Source: Mycolicibacterium sp. CBMA 247
GTDB lineage: Bacteria > Actinomycetota > Actinomycetes > Mycobacteriales > Mycobacteriaceae
DNA: 64,000 nucleotides
Direction: 5' to 3'
Assembly (NCBI RefSeq): GCF_009729095.1
Contig: NZ_VTGX01000001.1
Span: 248,001 to 312,000 of the forward strand
Below are positions 52,120-61,743 of this stretch, piece by piece (position 1 is the first letter of the stretch; every line of letters begins with the position of its first letter). The notes under the pieces are model-generated. The model saw only the letters and a program-made list of their open reading frames with translations, ran no database searches and was not told the DNA's origin. The position numbers were made by a program, and so were the translations under genes.

Positions 52120-52965
52120 TCACGCCAGCAGGGTCAGCACGATCCAGCCGACGACGGCGGACGGCAGCATCGCGTCGATCCGGTCCATGATGCCGCCGTG
52201 GCCGGGCAGCAGCGTGCCCATGTCCTTGATGCCGAGGTCGCGTTTGACCTGCGATTCGACCAGATCGCCGAGGACACCGGTGATCACCAGCAGCAGGCCG
52301 AGCGGCACGCCCACCCAGGCCGGCTTGTCCAATAGGAACGCCACGGAGAGCACCGCGGCGGAGACACCGAACAGCAGCGAACCGCCCAGGCCCTCCCAGG
52401 ACTTCTTCGGGCTGATCGCCGGCGCCAGCAGGTGCTTGCCGAACAGGACGCCCGCCACGTAGCCACCGATGTCGGCGAAGACGACGGTCACGATCACGAT
52501 GAACACCCGCGCACCGCCGTGGTCGGCGAAAATCAGCAGGGCGGTGAAGGCCGCAAACATCGGCACCCAGGTGGCGAGCAGCACCGTGGCCGCGATATCG
52601 CGCAGGTAGTTGACCGGTTGCTGGTCCAGCCCTTGGCCGATCAGACGCCACACCATGCAGACGACGATGGTGCCGCCGTAGGCGCCCAGGAGGCCCGCGG
52701 TGCCGAACGGCCAGGTCAGCCAGATCATCGCCTGCCCGCCGAGCAGCAGCGGCACGGTGGGCAGCGCGTAGTCGTGTTCGCGCATCCGCCGGATCACCTC
52801 GTGGGTGGCGATAGCGATGGCCACCGCCAGCAGCGGCAGCCACCAGATCGGCGCGAAGAGGAGGGTGCCTATCGCGAGGGCACCCAGGACCACGCCGACG
52901 GTGATAGCGGCCGGCAGGTCGCGGCCGGCGCGCGAGGTCTTCTGCGGTGGCTCGGTCTGTGCCAC
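52120..52965 (-). CDS. cdsA: Phosphatidate cytidylyltransferase (CDP-DAG synthase)
   Basis: A membrane enzyme that makes CDP-diacylglycerol for phosphatidylinositol, cardiolipin and PE synthesis. At 281 residues it has about seven to eight helices and the C-terminal signature GDLVESQVKRDLGIKDMGTL (about 230-249) followed by LLPGHGGIMDRIDAM with catalytic Asp residues. It corresponds to Rv2881c. It lies 23 nt downstream of frr in the pyrH-frr-cdsA unit, the usual bacterial order linking translation factors to phospholipid synthesis. Confidence 0.96.
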   Translation of the reverse strand: MAQTEPPQKTSRAGRDLPAAITVGVVLGALAIGTLLFAPIWWLPLLAVAIAIATHEVIRRMREHDYALPTVPLLLGGQAMIWLTWPFGTAGLLGAYGGTIVVCMVWRLIGQGLDQQPVNYLRDIAATVLLATWVPMFAAFTALLIFADHGGARVFIVIVTVVFADIGGYVAGVLFGKHLLAPAISPKKSWEGLGGSLLFGVSAAVLSVAFLLDKPAWVGVPLGLLLVITGVLGDLVESQVKRDLGIKDMGTLLPGHGGIMDRIDAMLPSAVVGWIVLTLLA

Positions 52966-52988
52966 GGGACTGGGGTGCTGAAGGTCGT

Positions 52989-53546
52989 CTAGACCTCCAG
53001 CAACTCGCCTTCCTTGTGCTTGACCAGGTCGTCGATCTGGCTGGTGTAGGTGTGGGTGGATTTGTCGAGGTCCTTTTCCGCGCGCCCGACTTCGTCCTCG
53101 CCGGCCTCGCCGTCTTTCTTGATTCGGCTGAGCTCTTCCATCGCCTTGCGACGGATGTTGCGCACCGACACCTTGGCGTCCTCGCCCTTGGATTTTGCCT
53201 GCTTGACCAGGTCGCGACGGCGCTCCTCGGTCAGCTGCGGGACGGAGATCCGGATGATGTTGCCGTCGTTGCTCGGGTTCACCCCGAGGTCGGAGTTGCG
53301 GATCGCGTCCTCGATCGACCTCAATTGCGATGCCTCGTAAGGCTTGATGACGACGAGGCGCGCCTCGGGCACGTTGATGCTCGCCAGCTGCGTGATCGGC
53401 GTCATCGACCCGTAGTACTCGATGTTGATACGGGAGAACATGCCCGGATTGGCCCGGCCGGTCCGAATTGTGGACAGGTCGTCACGGGCCACACTTACGG
53501 CCTTTTCCATCTTCTCTTCGGCGTCGAAGAGAGTTTCGTCGATCAC
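52989..53546 (-). CDS. frr: Ribosome-recycling factor
   Basis: A 185-residue RRF that, with EF-G, splits post-termination ribosomes. The full-length two-domain pattern is present: helical bundle ends ([20 protein letters not shown] and [14 protein letters not shown] near 130-143) and the beta domain around the [20 protein letters not shown] stretch (about 32-51). It corresponds to Rv2882c. It is 42 nt downstream of pyrH on the same strand and presumably co-transcribed. Confidence 0.97.
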   Translation of the reverse strand: MIDETLFDAEEKMEKAVSVARDDLSTIRTGRANPGMFSRINIEYYGSMTPITQLASINVPEARLVVIKPYEASQLRSIEDAIRNSDLGVNPSNDGNIIRISVPQLTEERRRDLVKQAKSKGEDAKVSVRNIRRKAMEELSRIKKDGEAGEDEVGRAEKDLDKSTHTYTSQIDDLVKHKEGELLEV

Positions 53547-53588
53547 GTCGGCTTCTCCATCAATCTTGCTCCTCGCGTGCGCGGCCGT

Positions 53589-54338
53589 TCAGGTGGTGAC
53601 CAGTGTTCCGATCTTCTCACCCGCCACCGCACGGGCGATATTGCCTTCGGTGAGGAGGTTGAAAACCAGCATCGGCATCCGGTTGTCCATGCACAAACTG
53701 AAGGCGGTGGCATCGGCGACCCGCAGGCCACGATCGATGACGTCGCGATGGCTGACCTCGGTGAGCAGCTCGGCGTTCGGGTCCTCGCGCGGGTCGGCGG
53801 TGTAGACGCCGTCGACCGCCTTGGCCATCAGAACCACATCGGCCCCGATTTCCAGGGCGCGCTGCGCCGCGGTGGTGTCGGTGGAGAAGTACGGCAGTCC
53901 CATGCCGGCACCGAAGATGACGACACGGCCCTTTTCCAGGTGTCGCACGGCCCGCAGCGGGATGTACGGCTCGGCGACCTGCCCCATGGTGATCGCGGTC
54001 TGCACGCGGGTGTCGATGCCTTCCTTCTGCAGGAAGTCCTGTAGGGCGAGGCTGTTCATCACGGTGCCGAGCATGCCCATGTAGTCGCTGCGGGTGCGTT
54101 CCATGCCGCGCTGCTGAAGTTGGGCGCCGCGGAAGAAGTTGCCGCCGCCGATCACGACCGCGACCTGGACTCCGCTTCGCACCACCGCGGCGATCTGGCG
54201 GGCCACCTGGTGCACCACGTCGGGGTCGAGGCCGACCTGTCCGCCGCCGAACATCTCTCCGCCGAGCTTCAGCAGAACCCTTGTGTAGAAGGGACGAATG
54301 GGTGCTGCGCCCTCGCCGGCGACATTCGGATCCGCCAT
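53589..54338 (-). CDS. pyrH: UMP kinase
   Basis: A hexameric bacterial UMP kinase, making UDP for nucleotide and cell-wall sugar synthesis. 249 residues from ATG 54338. Lys/Gly-rich ATP site [13 protein letters not shown] (about 21-33), GGGNFFRG (about 62-69), and the UMP-binding GTGMPYFSTDT-like segment (seen as [15 protein letters not shown], about 139-153). Twelve codons upstream are also open to an ATG at 54374; 54338 fits the family N-terminus better. It corresponds to Rv2883c and starts the pyrH-frr-cdsA unit. Confidence 0.96.
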   Translation of the reverse strand: MADPNVAGEGAAPIRPFYTRVLLKLGGEMFGGGQVGLDPDVVHQVARQIAAVVRSGVQVAVVIGGGNFFRGAQLQQRGMERTRSDYMGMLGTVMNSLALQDFLQKEGIDTRVQTAITMGQVAEPYIPLRAVRHLEKGRVVIFGAGMGLPYFSTDTTAAQRALEIGADVVLMAKAVDGVYTADPREDPNAELLTEVSHRDVIDRGLRVADATAFSLCMDNRMPMLVFNLLTEGNIARAVAGEKIGTLVTT

Positions 54339-54485
54339 CGGTCTTCTCGGCACTCCTCGCATGTAGAGAGCCACCCGGGTTCGCCCTGGACGGCCTCTCT
54401 ATCCTGCCCTATGGCGGGCAGCACACGCTCTCGGGGGGAGTTCTCGCGGACCGAGTGTCGCCGGCAGGCTCAGGTCAGCCGGTCG

Positions 54486-55223
<738 letters not shown>

Positions 55224-55224
<1 letters not shown>

Positions 55225-55655
55225 TGAACTCCGATATGGGCGGCGTCCTGGAGGAACAACCACTCGGATACCTGATGTATCGCGTGGTCGCGGTGCTACA
55301 ACCCAGGGTCGCCGCGCAGCTGCAACCACTCGGGCTCACCCTGCCCGAGTTCGTCTGCCTCCGGGTGCTGTCCACGGCCCCCGGCCAGTCCAATGCCGAA
55401 CTCGCCCGCCACACCAACGTGTCACCGCAGGCGATGAACAACGTGGTGCGCGGACTGCAGGACCGCGGTGCGGTGCGCAGGCCCGCCACCGTCGACTCCG
55501 GACGGGCGCTGCCGGCGGAACTGACCGCCGAGGGAGCCGAGTTGCTCAAACGAGCCGAAGCGGCGGTATTCGCCGCCGAAGACGAGGTGCTCGAAAGGCT
55601 CGACACCGAACAGCGACGCGAGCTCAAACGCCTCCTGGCTCACGCAGTGATCTGA
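55224..55655 (+). CDS. MarR-family regulator (Rv2887 type)
   Basis: A winged-helix MarR repressor of 143 residues from ATG 55224, or 139 from ATG 55236, which is the length I recall for Rv2887. PLGYLMYRVVAVLQPRVAAQ (about 14-33) and SNAELARHTNVSPQAMNNVV (about 59-78, recognition helix) follow that family. Rv2887 in M. tuberculosis controls the distant methyltransferase gene Rv0560c and senses aromatic compounds; here a methyltransferase of that type is the divergent neighbour. A TTG at 55200 would put the operators inside the gene and is rejected as start. Confidence 0.87.
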
Positions 55656-55719
55656 GCTCGACACCGCCGTCTCCCTCTGCCGCGCCGAGCGGGGCCACAG
55701 TGGGTAATGTCGCCACCGG

Positions 55720-56847
55720 ATGAAGATCGTTCTGGCCCCGGACTCGTTCAAGGAGTCGATGACCGCGTCGCAAGCGGTGGCGGCGATGCGCGAAGGCGTC
55801 CGGATGGCGCTGCCGGGCGCCGAATGCGTCGGGGTGCCCATGGCCGATGGCGGTGAAGGCACGGTGGACGCCGTCGTCGACGCGCTCGGAGGCGACCGCG
55901 TCACCGTCGAGGTCAAGGATCCGCTGGGCCGGCCGGCGCGGGCCACCTACGGCTACGTCGCCGATCGCCACCTGGCCGTGATCGAGATGGCCAGCGCCTC
56001 CGGCCTGGAGCTGGTGGCACCGGCCGATCGGGACATCCTGCGCGCCAGCACATTCGGGGTCGGACAACTCATCGCCTCCGCACTGGACCGCGGCGCGGCC
56101 GAGTTGCTGATCGGGCTCGGTGGTTCGGCCACCAATGACGGCGGGGCCGGGATGCTCACCGCCCTGGGCGTGAGCTTCAGCGATTCCGACGGCTCCGCGC
56201 TGCCACCTGGCGGCGCTGCCCTGGCGCGGTTACAGCACATCGACGTTGCCGGCCTGGACCCCAGGCTGGCCCACGTCCGCGTCCGAATCGCCTCCGACGT
56301 CACCGCACCGCTACTCGGAACCGGCGGCGCCAGCGCGGTTTTCGGACCTCAGAAGGGGGCCACACCCGCGGACGTAGAGGTACTCGAAACCGCGTTGACC
56401 CGGCTGGTGGACGTGACCGAGACTGCACTGGGCCACGCCCGGCCCGACCGCGCGGGCGCCGGCGCCGCCGGCGGTCTGGGCTTCGGACTGATGGAATTCC
56501 TTGCGGCCGAATGCGATCGGGGTGTCGAAGTGATCGCCCAGACTGTGGGACTGGAGCAGTCGCTGACCGGAGCGGACTGGGTGTTCACCGGCGAGGGCAG
56601 CGTCGACGCCCAGACCATGCTGGGCAAGACGCCGTTCGGTGTCGCCCAGGTGGCCGCACGAACCGGCACCCGGGTGGTGATCTTCGCCGGCCGGGTGGCC
56701 CCCGACGCCGACGTACTGCTGTCCAACGGCGTCGAGAAACTGGTGGCGATCACCGCGCCGGCCACCCCGCTGGATCAGGCATTGCGCGAGGGCCCGGGCG
56801 CGTTGGCCCGGGCGACCGCAGAAGTGTGCCGCGCAATCGCCCCCTAG
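55720..56847 (+). CDS. Glycerate kinase (GlxK/GarK type)
   Basis: A 375-residue glycerate 2-kinase of the bacterial type. The N-terminus IVLAPDSFKESMTASQAVAA, the GMADGGEGT-like block (here PMADGGEGTVDA, about 40-51) and the GLGGSATNDGGAGML loop (about 128-142) are characteristic, as is FTGEGSVDAQT near 289. It phosphorylates D-glycerate in glyoxylate/allantoin breakdown. It is a single gene, 64 nt after the MarR gene on the same strand, and its stop abuts the convergent DUF350 gene. Confidence 0.93.
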   Translation: MKIVLAPDSFKESMTASQAVAAMREGVRMALPGAECVGVPMADGGEGTVDAVVDALGGDRVTVEVKDPLGRPARATYGYVADRHLAVIEMASASGLELVAPADRDILRASTFGVGQLIASALDRGAAELLIGLGGSATNDGGAGMLTALGVSFSDSDGSALPPGGAALARLQHIDVAGLDPRLAHVRVRIASDVTAPLLGTGGASAVFGPQKGATPADVEVLETALTRLVDVTETALGHARPDRAGAGAAGGLGFGLMEFLAAECDRGVEVIAQTVGLEQSLTGADWVFTGEGSVDAQTMLGKTPFGVAQVAARTGTRVVIFAGRVAPDADVLLSNGVEKLVAITAPATPLDQALREGPGALARATAEVCRAIAP

Positions 56848-56848
56848 T

Positions 56849-57304
56849 TCAGAGGATTGCCGCCGCCACGATCAGACCGAATGCCAGATAGGCAGCCGTC
56901 ACAACCAGGACCGCGGGAGTGAACCGCTCGGAGGCCAGCACCCCGCCCATGTCGATCCCCTTGATCGCGCCGATCAGCCGGACCGAGAAGGCCTGGGCCG
57001 CAATGCCCAACAGGCCGAACACCAGTGTGGTGAACAGGCCCTGGATCAGATCACCCGATGAGCTGTAGATGGCCAGCACGATGATGAACGCCATCGACAC
57101 CACGCCGGAGGCCGCCACCGCGGAGGCGTTCGGGCGCCCAGCCTGCACCAAGGCCCGCAAGGGTCCCGGCGTGGTCCAGTCGATCACGTAGAAACCCAGG
57201 ACCATCAGCGCCACACCGACAATCGAGTACAACACGATCGCCGATACCCCGTGGCCAAGGATCGACCAGTAATCGGAGCCGAGCGCAACCAGGGTGGTTG
57301 TCAT
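56849..57304 (-). CDS. DUF350 membrane protein (YjfL-like)
   Basis: A 151-residue integral membrane protein with about four helices (near 18-38, 57-77, 90-112 and 132-150), matching DUF350/YjfL. ATG 57304 follows AAGGAATGCGCCC; an ATG three codons upstream is possible. It is the last gene of a three-gene unit with a glutathionylspermidine-synthetase-like ligase and a YgiB-like protein, the same trio seen in E. coli (yjfL, yjfC/ygiC, yjfM/ygiB). It probably forms a membrane partner of the ligase or of its substrate. Confidence 0.82.
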   Translation of the reverse strand: MTTTLVALGSDYWSILGHGVSAIVLYSIVGVALMVLGFYVIDWTTPGPLRALVQAGRPNASAVAASGVVSMAFIIVLAIYSSSGDLIQGLFTTLVFGLLGIAAQAFSVRLIGAIKGIDMGGVLASERFTPAVLVVTAAYLAFGLIVAAAIL

Positions 57305-57324
57305 AGGGCGCATTCCTTCCGGGG

Positions 57325-58488
57325 TCACAGCGGGATACGGTGTGGCACAAAGGCAGCGCCGTTGTCGGTGACGAGACCGGAGGTTTCGCGGATCCCGAGT
57401 CCGGCCGATTCGTCGCCGACGATCCACGCGCCCAATGCGGGACGCATATCGTCGAATTGCGGTAGCGGATCGAGCAACTGGTACACGTAGCCCTCTTCGC
57501 CGTACACGCCCCCGGTCTCGGTTTCGTACCCGGCGCCGACGATGGTGATGTTGGCGCCCTCACGGCCCAGCTTGGGTTTGCGCACGTACTCGGTCAACTC
57601 GTGCGGGTCATCGATGTAGGCCGGCAACAGGTTCGGGTGTCCGGGATACATCTCCCACAGCACCGCCAGGATCGCCTTGTTGCTCAACAGCGTCTTCCAC
57701 AGCGGTTCCACCCACATGGTGGCAGGCAACTGCTCGACCGCCCGGCGGCCGAAGTCGTCGTCGAGCATCCACTCCCACGGATAAAGCTTGAAGACCGACG
57801 CCATCGGAGCTTCCTCCAGGTCGACGAACCGGTCGAGGTCCTGGTCGAAGCCGATGTCCTCGATCGCCAGGCCCACGGTGTGCAGGCCGGCCTCGGCCGC
57901 GCACTCCTGGAGATAGGCCACGGTCACGTGATCCTCACCGGTGAGTTCGGCTCCCGACCAGGTGAAGTAGGTCTCCGCGCCTGGGAGGTGGTCCCGGATC
58001 TCAGACCAGCGGGCAACCAGCTTCTCGTGCAACGAGTTCCACTGATCGTCGGCCGGGTACACGTCGGTCTTCCAGTGCCACTGCAGGATCGCCGCCTCGA
58101 GCAGTGTGGTCGGGGTGTCGGCGTTGTACTCCAGCAGCACCGGTGGCCTGCGGCCGTCGTAGCGCAGATCGAATCGGCCGTACAGGTGCGGATCACTGCG
58201 CCGCCAGGACTTCTCGATGTGCTCCCAGCTCCACTCGGGAAGCCCGAAGTCGCGATAGCGTCCGGTCAGCACGACGTGCTCGACGGCCTCCAGGCACATC
58301 GAGTGCAGCACCTCCACGGAGGCCTCGATCGACAGCACCTCGTCCATGTCGAAGACGTAGTGCACCGATTCGTCCCAGTACGGGCGGTCGGCACCGATCG
58401 CGTCACGCGCCGGAGTCCCGAAACACATCCCCTGGTCGGCGACGATCTGTTCCCAGCCGGCTCGCGGGGAACTGCGTTGGCGGCGCAT
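57325..58488 (-). CDS. ATP-grasp ligase of the glutathionylspermidine-synthetase family
   Basis: A 387-residue GSP_synth-type ATP-grasp protein. The substrate/ATP blocks LYGRFDLRYDGRRPPVLLEY (about 101-120) with following NADTPT, and RKPKLGREGANITIV (about 306-320), are those of the YgiC/YjfC group that lacks the amidase half of true GspS. It should form an amide bond at a carboxyl group using ATP. Mycobacteria use mycothiol and have no glutathione, so glutathionylspermidine is an unlikely product. It directly abuts the YgiB-like gene (no gap) and is 20 nt from the DUF350 gene. Confidence 0.88.
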   Translation of the reverse strand: MRRQRSSPRAGWEQIVADQGMCFGTPARDAIGADRPYWDESVHYVFDMDEVLSIEASVEVLHSMCLEAVEHVVLTGRYRDFGLPEWSWEHIEKSWRRSDPHLYGRFDLRYDGRRPPVLLEYNADTPTTLLEAAILQWHWKTDVYPADDQWNSLHEKLVARWSEIRDHLPGAETYFTWSGAELTGEDHVTVAYLQECAAEAGLHTVGLAIEDIGFDQDLDRFVDLEEAPMASVFKLYPWEWMLDDDFGRRAVEQLPATMWVEPLWKTLLSNKAILAVLWEMYPGHPNLLPAYIDDPHELTEYVRKPKLGREGANITIVGAGYETETGGVYGEEGYVYQLLDPLPQFDDMRPALGAWIVGDESAGLGIRETSGLVTDNGAAFVPHRIPL

Positions 58489-59037
58489 TCAGCTGCCCGA
58501 GCTTCCGTAGCTCGATGACGAGCCGAATCCGCCCCGGGAGATGGAGGTGCCCGATTTGGTCTTGGCGGTGGTGCCCTTCGGCACCTCCAGCGTCCCGCCG
58601 CGTGCCACGGTGCCCACCCCGCCGTTGTTGCCGCCGTAGTAGTAGCGGTACGGCGAGCCGAGGTAGATGAAAGTGCCGCCGGAGCTGCCGTGACCGCTGG
58701 AGCAGTACGAGTCGGGCACCACCTCGTTGGTGCCGTCCTTGACGCAGGTCGCTGCGACCTCCTCTTTGTGCAGCATGTGGTAGCCAAGGGCGATCACCCC
58801 GACCACCCCGACCACGGCCACCGACCCCATCAGGATCTTGCCGCCCATGGCCGAGCGGTCCCTTGCCTTCTGCTCCTGCAGCGCGGCGAACTGCGCGGCC
58901 GCCTCACGTGCCTTCTGGGCCTTGTCGCGTTGGCGCGCCTCGGCCACTGTGGGTGGCCGCGCCGTGGCGGTAGCGGGGTCCTGCCACCGCATCGATCCCC
59001 GACCGCCGCCCCACTGGTCGTCTGGCCCAGACGTCAT
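58489..59037 (-). CDS. YgiB-like single-pass membrane protein with Gly/Ser tail
   Basis: A 182-residue protein: an Ala/Arg/Gln-rich helical N-terminal region (about 25-62, likely coiled coil), one membrane helix (about 68-87), a small extracytoplasmic part with two cysteines (ATCVKDGT and SYCSSGHG), then a Gly/Tyr-rich segment and the tail SISRGGFGSSSSYGSSGS. The tail and gene order resemble YgiB/DUF1190 of enterobacteria, although overall similarity cannot be judged by eye. It is first gene of the ATP-grasp trio and could be the protein that the ligase modifies (inference). Confidence 0.75.
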   Translation of the reverse strand: MTSGPDDQWGGGRGSMRWQDPATATARPPTVAEARQRDKAQKAREAAAQFAALQEQKARDRSAMGGKILMGSVAVVGVVGVIALGYHMLHKEEVAATCVKDGTNEVVPDSYCSSGHGSSGGTFIYLGSPYRYYYGGNNGGVGTVARGGTLEVPKGTTAKTKSGTSISRGGFGSSSSYGSSGS

Positions 59038-59173
59038 TCACACCCCCGCAACAGTGACACCTGCCGGTCATCATAAGAGGACGCTGTCACGTGCGGCCCC
59101 GGCACCTGACCAAAACCGGCGCGGGCAGACACCGGCGCGCCGAGGCCCCCGCACCGACAAGCGCAAAAACCGT

Positions 59174-60658
59174 CTATTTCACGGCTTTTCGCACCCGCTT
59201 ACCCGGGGCCGCCGGGGCGGGATCCTGAATGCGCGGCCAGGGCCTGGCCGCTTCCAGCTCGTAGGCCAGCTCCAGCAGCAGGGCTTCGCGGCCACGGGTC
59301 GCCGACAGCATCATGCCCAACGGAAGGCCGGTGGACGTCTGGGCCAGCGGCAGCGAGATGGCCGGATCTCCGGTGGCGTTCTGCAGCGGTGTGAATGCCA
59401 CCCACCCCAGCAGCCGATCGATGATCTGCTCGTAGTCCGCGGTCGGGTCGAGCCAGCCGAGTTCAAGGGTTGGCTCGGCCAAGGTGGGCATGAGCACGAC
59501 GTCATAGCTGTTGGACAGCCGCTCGGTGATCCGCCGCGACCGTGCCAGCCGCGCAATCGCCGCCGGGACCCGATGCAGATTCCGTGATGCGAGCCGGTCC
59601 AGCCCGAGGGTGAGGTTGTCCAGCTTGTCGCGGTCGAAACTCGGCCCGAAGGAACGCTTCCCACCGCGTACCGTGGCATAGGCCAGGAACGCCCAATACA
59701 GCAAGAAGTCGTCCTTGAACCGGGCCGGGACCGGGTTGCCGATCACCGTGATCTGGTGGCCGAGCTCCTCGAGCAGCGCCGCGGTCTTGTGGGTCACCTC
59801 GGTCATCTCCGCCCCGGCGTCGTGCACGATGGATTGCGTACACACCGCGATGCGCAAACGCTGCTTGCCCGGACGGCTGACATCGCCGATCGGCGGCAGC
59901 TTGGGGTTGCGGTAGACCCGCTCCATCTCCCGGAGGAGCGCGGCAGTGTCACGCACCGACCGGGTGAGCACCCCGTCGGAAACGATCCGCAGCGGCATCA
60001 CGCGCAGCTGCTGGTCCTGCGGCAGCCGGCCACGCGTCGGCTTGAGCCCGACCAACCCGTTACAGGCAGCGGGGATCCGGATCGACCCGCCCCCGTCGTT
60101 GGCATGCGCGATGGGAACCACGCCCGACGCGACAAACGCACCCGAACCCGACGACGAGGCGCCCGCGGTGTAGAGCGGGTTCCACGGATTGCGCACCGGG
60201 CCGAGCCGCGGGTGCTCGCACGACGCGCTGAAGCCGAACTCCGAGAGCCGGGTCTTGCCCAGCGGCACCAGGCCGGTGGCGAGGTAAGCCCGGGCGAAGT
60301 CACCGTTGGCCGTCTCCACCTGGGGGTCCCACGCGTCGGTACCGCGCATCGTGGGCATGCCCTCGACCGCGGTGTTGTCCTTGACGAAGGTGGGGACACC
60401 GTCGAAGTACCCGCCGTACCGACTGGGTGCGGCGCCGCGGGCATGGGCCCGGTCGAACGCCTCGAACGCCAACCCGTTGAGTGTGGGATTGACCGCCTGG
60501 AGCCGCGCGATGGCGGCCTCGATCAAGTCGGCCGCCGATACCCGGCCGGCGCGGAGTTCCTCCACCAGGCCGACGGCGTCATGCTCGCCGAGGGCATCGT
60601 CGCCGAAGGCACTACAACGGGTCGGGGCATTTCGCGCTGAGGGCTGACCGCTGCTCAC
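59174..60658 (-). CDS. amiC: Amidase-signature-family amidase (Rv2888c/AmiC type)
   Basis: A 494-residue amidase-signature enzyme. The Ser-cisSer-Lys triad is visible: Lys93 in FVKDN, cis-Ser at 168-169 in GASSSGSGA, and nucleophile Ser192 in GGGSIRIP. It hydrolyses small amides to acid and ammonia. GTG 60658 is the likely start. Position between the methyltransferase/MarR region and tsf corresponds to amiC of M. tuberculosis. The usual second glycine of GGSSGGS is Ala/Ser here, which is tolerated in the family. It is 23 nt downstream of the F420-type gene on the same strand. Confidence 0.88.
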   Translation of the reverse strand: MSSGQPSARNAPTRCSAFGDDALGEHDAVGLVEELRAGRVSAADLIEAAIARLQAVNPTLNGLAFEAFDRAHARGAAPSRYGGYFDGVPTFVKDNTAVEGMPTMRGTDAWDPQVETANGDFARAYLATGLVPLGKTRLSEFGFSASCEHPRLGPVRNPWNPLYTAGASSSGSGAFVASGVVPIAHANDGGGSIRIPAACNGLVGLKPTRGRLPQDQQLRVMPLRIVSDGVLTRSVRDTAALLREMERVYRNPKLPPIGDVSRPGKQRLRIAVCTQSIVHDAGAEMTEVTHKTAALLEELGHQITVIGNPVPARFKDDFLLYWAFLAYATVRGGKRSFGPSFDRDKLDNLTLGLDRLASRNLHRVPAAIARLARSRRITERLSNSYDVVLMPTLAEPTLELGWLDPTADYEQIIDRLLGWVAFTPLQNATGDPAISLPLAQTSTGLPLGMMLSATRGREALLLELAYELEAARPWPRIQDPAPAAPGKRVRKAVK

Positions 60659-60681
60659 GCTCCGACGCTAGCAAGCCGCCG

Positions 60682-61536
60682 TCACTGTGTCCGAGCCACG
60701 CTCTGCAGCGCGGCCAGATGCTCGTCGACTGTCCGCAGGCCGGCCCCCATGGTGTTCACCGTGACATGCGTGGCACCGGCGTCGGCCCAGGCGGCGATGT
60801 CGGCTGCGACCTGGTCCGGATCCCCGGCCCAGCTCACGCGACCCTCCATCCCGATGCCGGCCGGATCACGTTCGGCGGCGACCGCCGCGCGCTCGACCCT
60901 GGCCCGCGCGTCATCGAGCTCCGCTCCCGGGCCGACCATCGGGAACCAGCCGTCGCCGAGCCGCCCGGCTCGCTCCAGGGCCCGCGCGGAGGCCGCTCCG
61001 AACCACACTGGGATCGGGCGCTGAACCGGAAGCGGCGCCAGGCCGGCACCGGTCACCCGGTGATAGCGGCCCTCGAAGGTGACCGACGATTCGGTCCACA
61101 ACCGGCGCATCAAATCGACCTGCTCCTCGGACCGCTTACCGCGGTTCCCGAAATCCTCACCGAGCGCCTCGTACTCGACCGCATTCCAGCCCAGTCCGAC
61201 GCCCAGGCGCAGTCTGCCGCCAGTGAGCAGGTCGACCTCGGCCGCCTGTTTGGCCGCCAGCACGGCTTGGCGCTGCGGCAGGATGAGCACTCCGGTCACC
61301 AGTTCCAGCGAGGTGACTGCGGCCAGGTAGCCGAACATCACCATCGGCTCGTGGAATGTCGTGTAAAGGTCATAGGGCCCCGACCAGTCCCGGTGGACGG
61401 CCGGATCGGCCCCGACGACATGGTCGTAGGCCAGGATGTGGGTGAAGCCCAACTCTTCGACGCGTTGGCCGTAGGCACGCACGGCTCCTGGATCCCCGCC
61501 GAGCTCCGTCTGCGGAAACACCACTCCTACGCGCAT
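60682..61536 (-). CDS. LLM-class F420-dependent oxidoreductase (second)
   Basis: A 284-residue luciferase-like protein of the F420 type: ILAYDHVVGAD (about 36-46), LELVTGVLILPQR strand, GGRLRLGVGLGWNAVEYEAL (about 108-127), and RPIPVWFGAASARALERAGR (about 176-195). The substrate is unknown. ATG 61536 follows GGAGGTCAGC. It lies between amiC and tsf, where M. tuberculosis has no gene, and is separated from tsf by a two-hairpin terminator. It shares a fold but only moderate similarity with the LLM protein at 13580. Confidence 0.85.
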   Translation of the reverse strand: MRVGVVFPQTELGGDPGAVRAYGQRVEELGFTHILAYDHVVGADPAVHRDWSGPYDLYTTFHEPMVMFGYLAAVTSLELVTGVLILPQRQAVLAAKQAAEVDLLTGGRLRLGVGLGWNAVEYEALGEDFGNRGKRSEEQVDLMRRLWTESSVTFEGRYHRVTGAGLAPLPVQRPIPVWFGAASARALERAGRLGDGWFPMVGPGAELDDARARVERAAVAAERDPAGIGMEGRVSWAGDPDQVAADIAAWADAGATHVTVNTMGAGLRTVDEHLAALQSVARTQ

Positions 61537-61658
61537 GCTGACCTCCAACACCTATTCGTACCCGTCGCACCCCCGCATCGGCAAAACCCCGACGTCTGCG
61601 CGCCCGCCGCTCAAGCGGCCAGCTGGGTAATAGCTGCGGGCCTCACCCAGCAACAAAC

Positions 61659-61702
61659 AAAACCCCGCGCTTCCGGGATCGCCGGAATGAGCGCGGGGTT
61701 TT
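61659..61702 (-). terminator. Rho-independent terminator of tsf
   Basis: AAAACCCCGCGC (61659-61670) and GCGCGGGGTTTT (61691-61702) form a perfect 12-bp stem around a 20-nt loop. On the minus strand the stem ends in TTTTGTTTG, a good U-rich tail. It closes the rpsB-tsf unit. Confidence 0.9.
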
Positions 61703-61706
61703 GCGA

Positions 61707-61728
61707 CGAGCGGTGGGTTCACCGCTCG
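61707..61728 (-). terminator. Second hairpin after tsf
   Basis: CGAGCGGTG (61707-61715) and CACCGCTCG (61720-61728) form a perfect 9-bp stem with a GGTT loop, 15 nt after the tsf stop and just before the main terminator. It may assist termination or protect the mRNA 3' end. Confidence 0.6.
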
Positions 61729-61743
61729 AGACTTCAGCTTCGG

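Noticed and set aside
54363..54421. Terminator or attenuator upstream of pyrH (TAGAGAG/CTCTCTA and CTGCCC/GGGCAG pairs)
   Set aside because: Short stems with no U-run; such pairs are common in DNA of this composition, so support is too weak for a feature.
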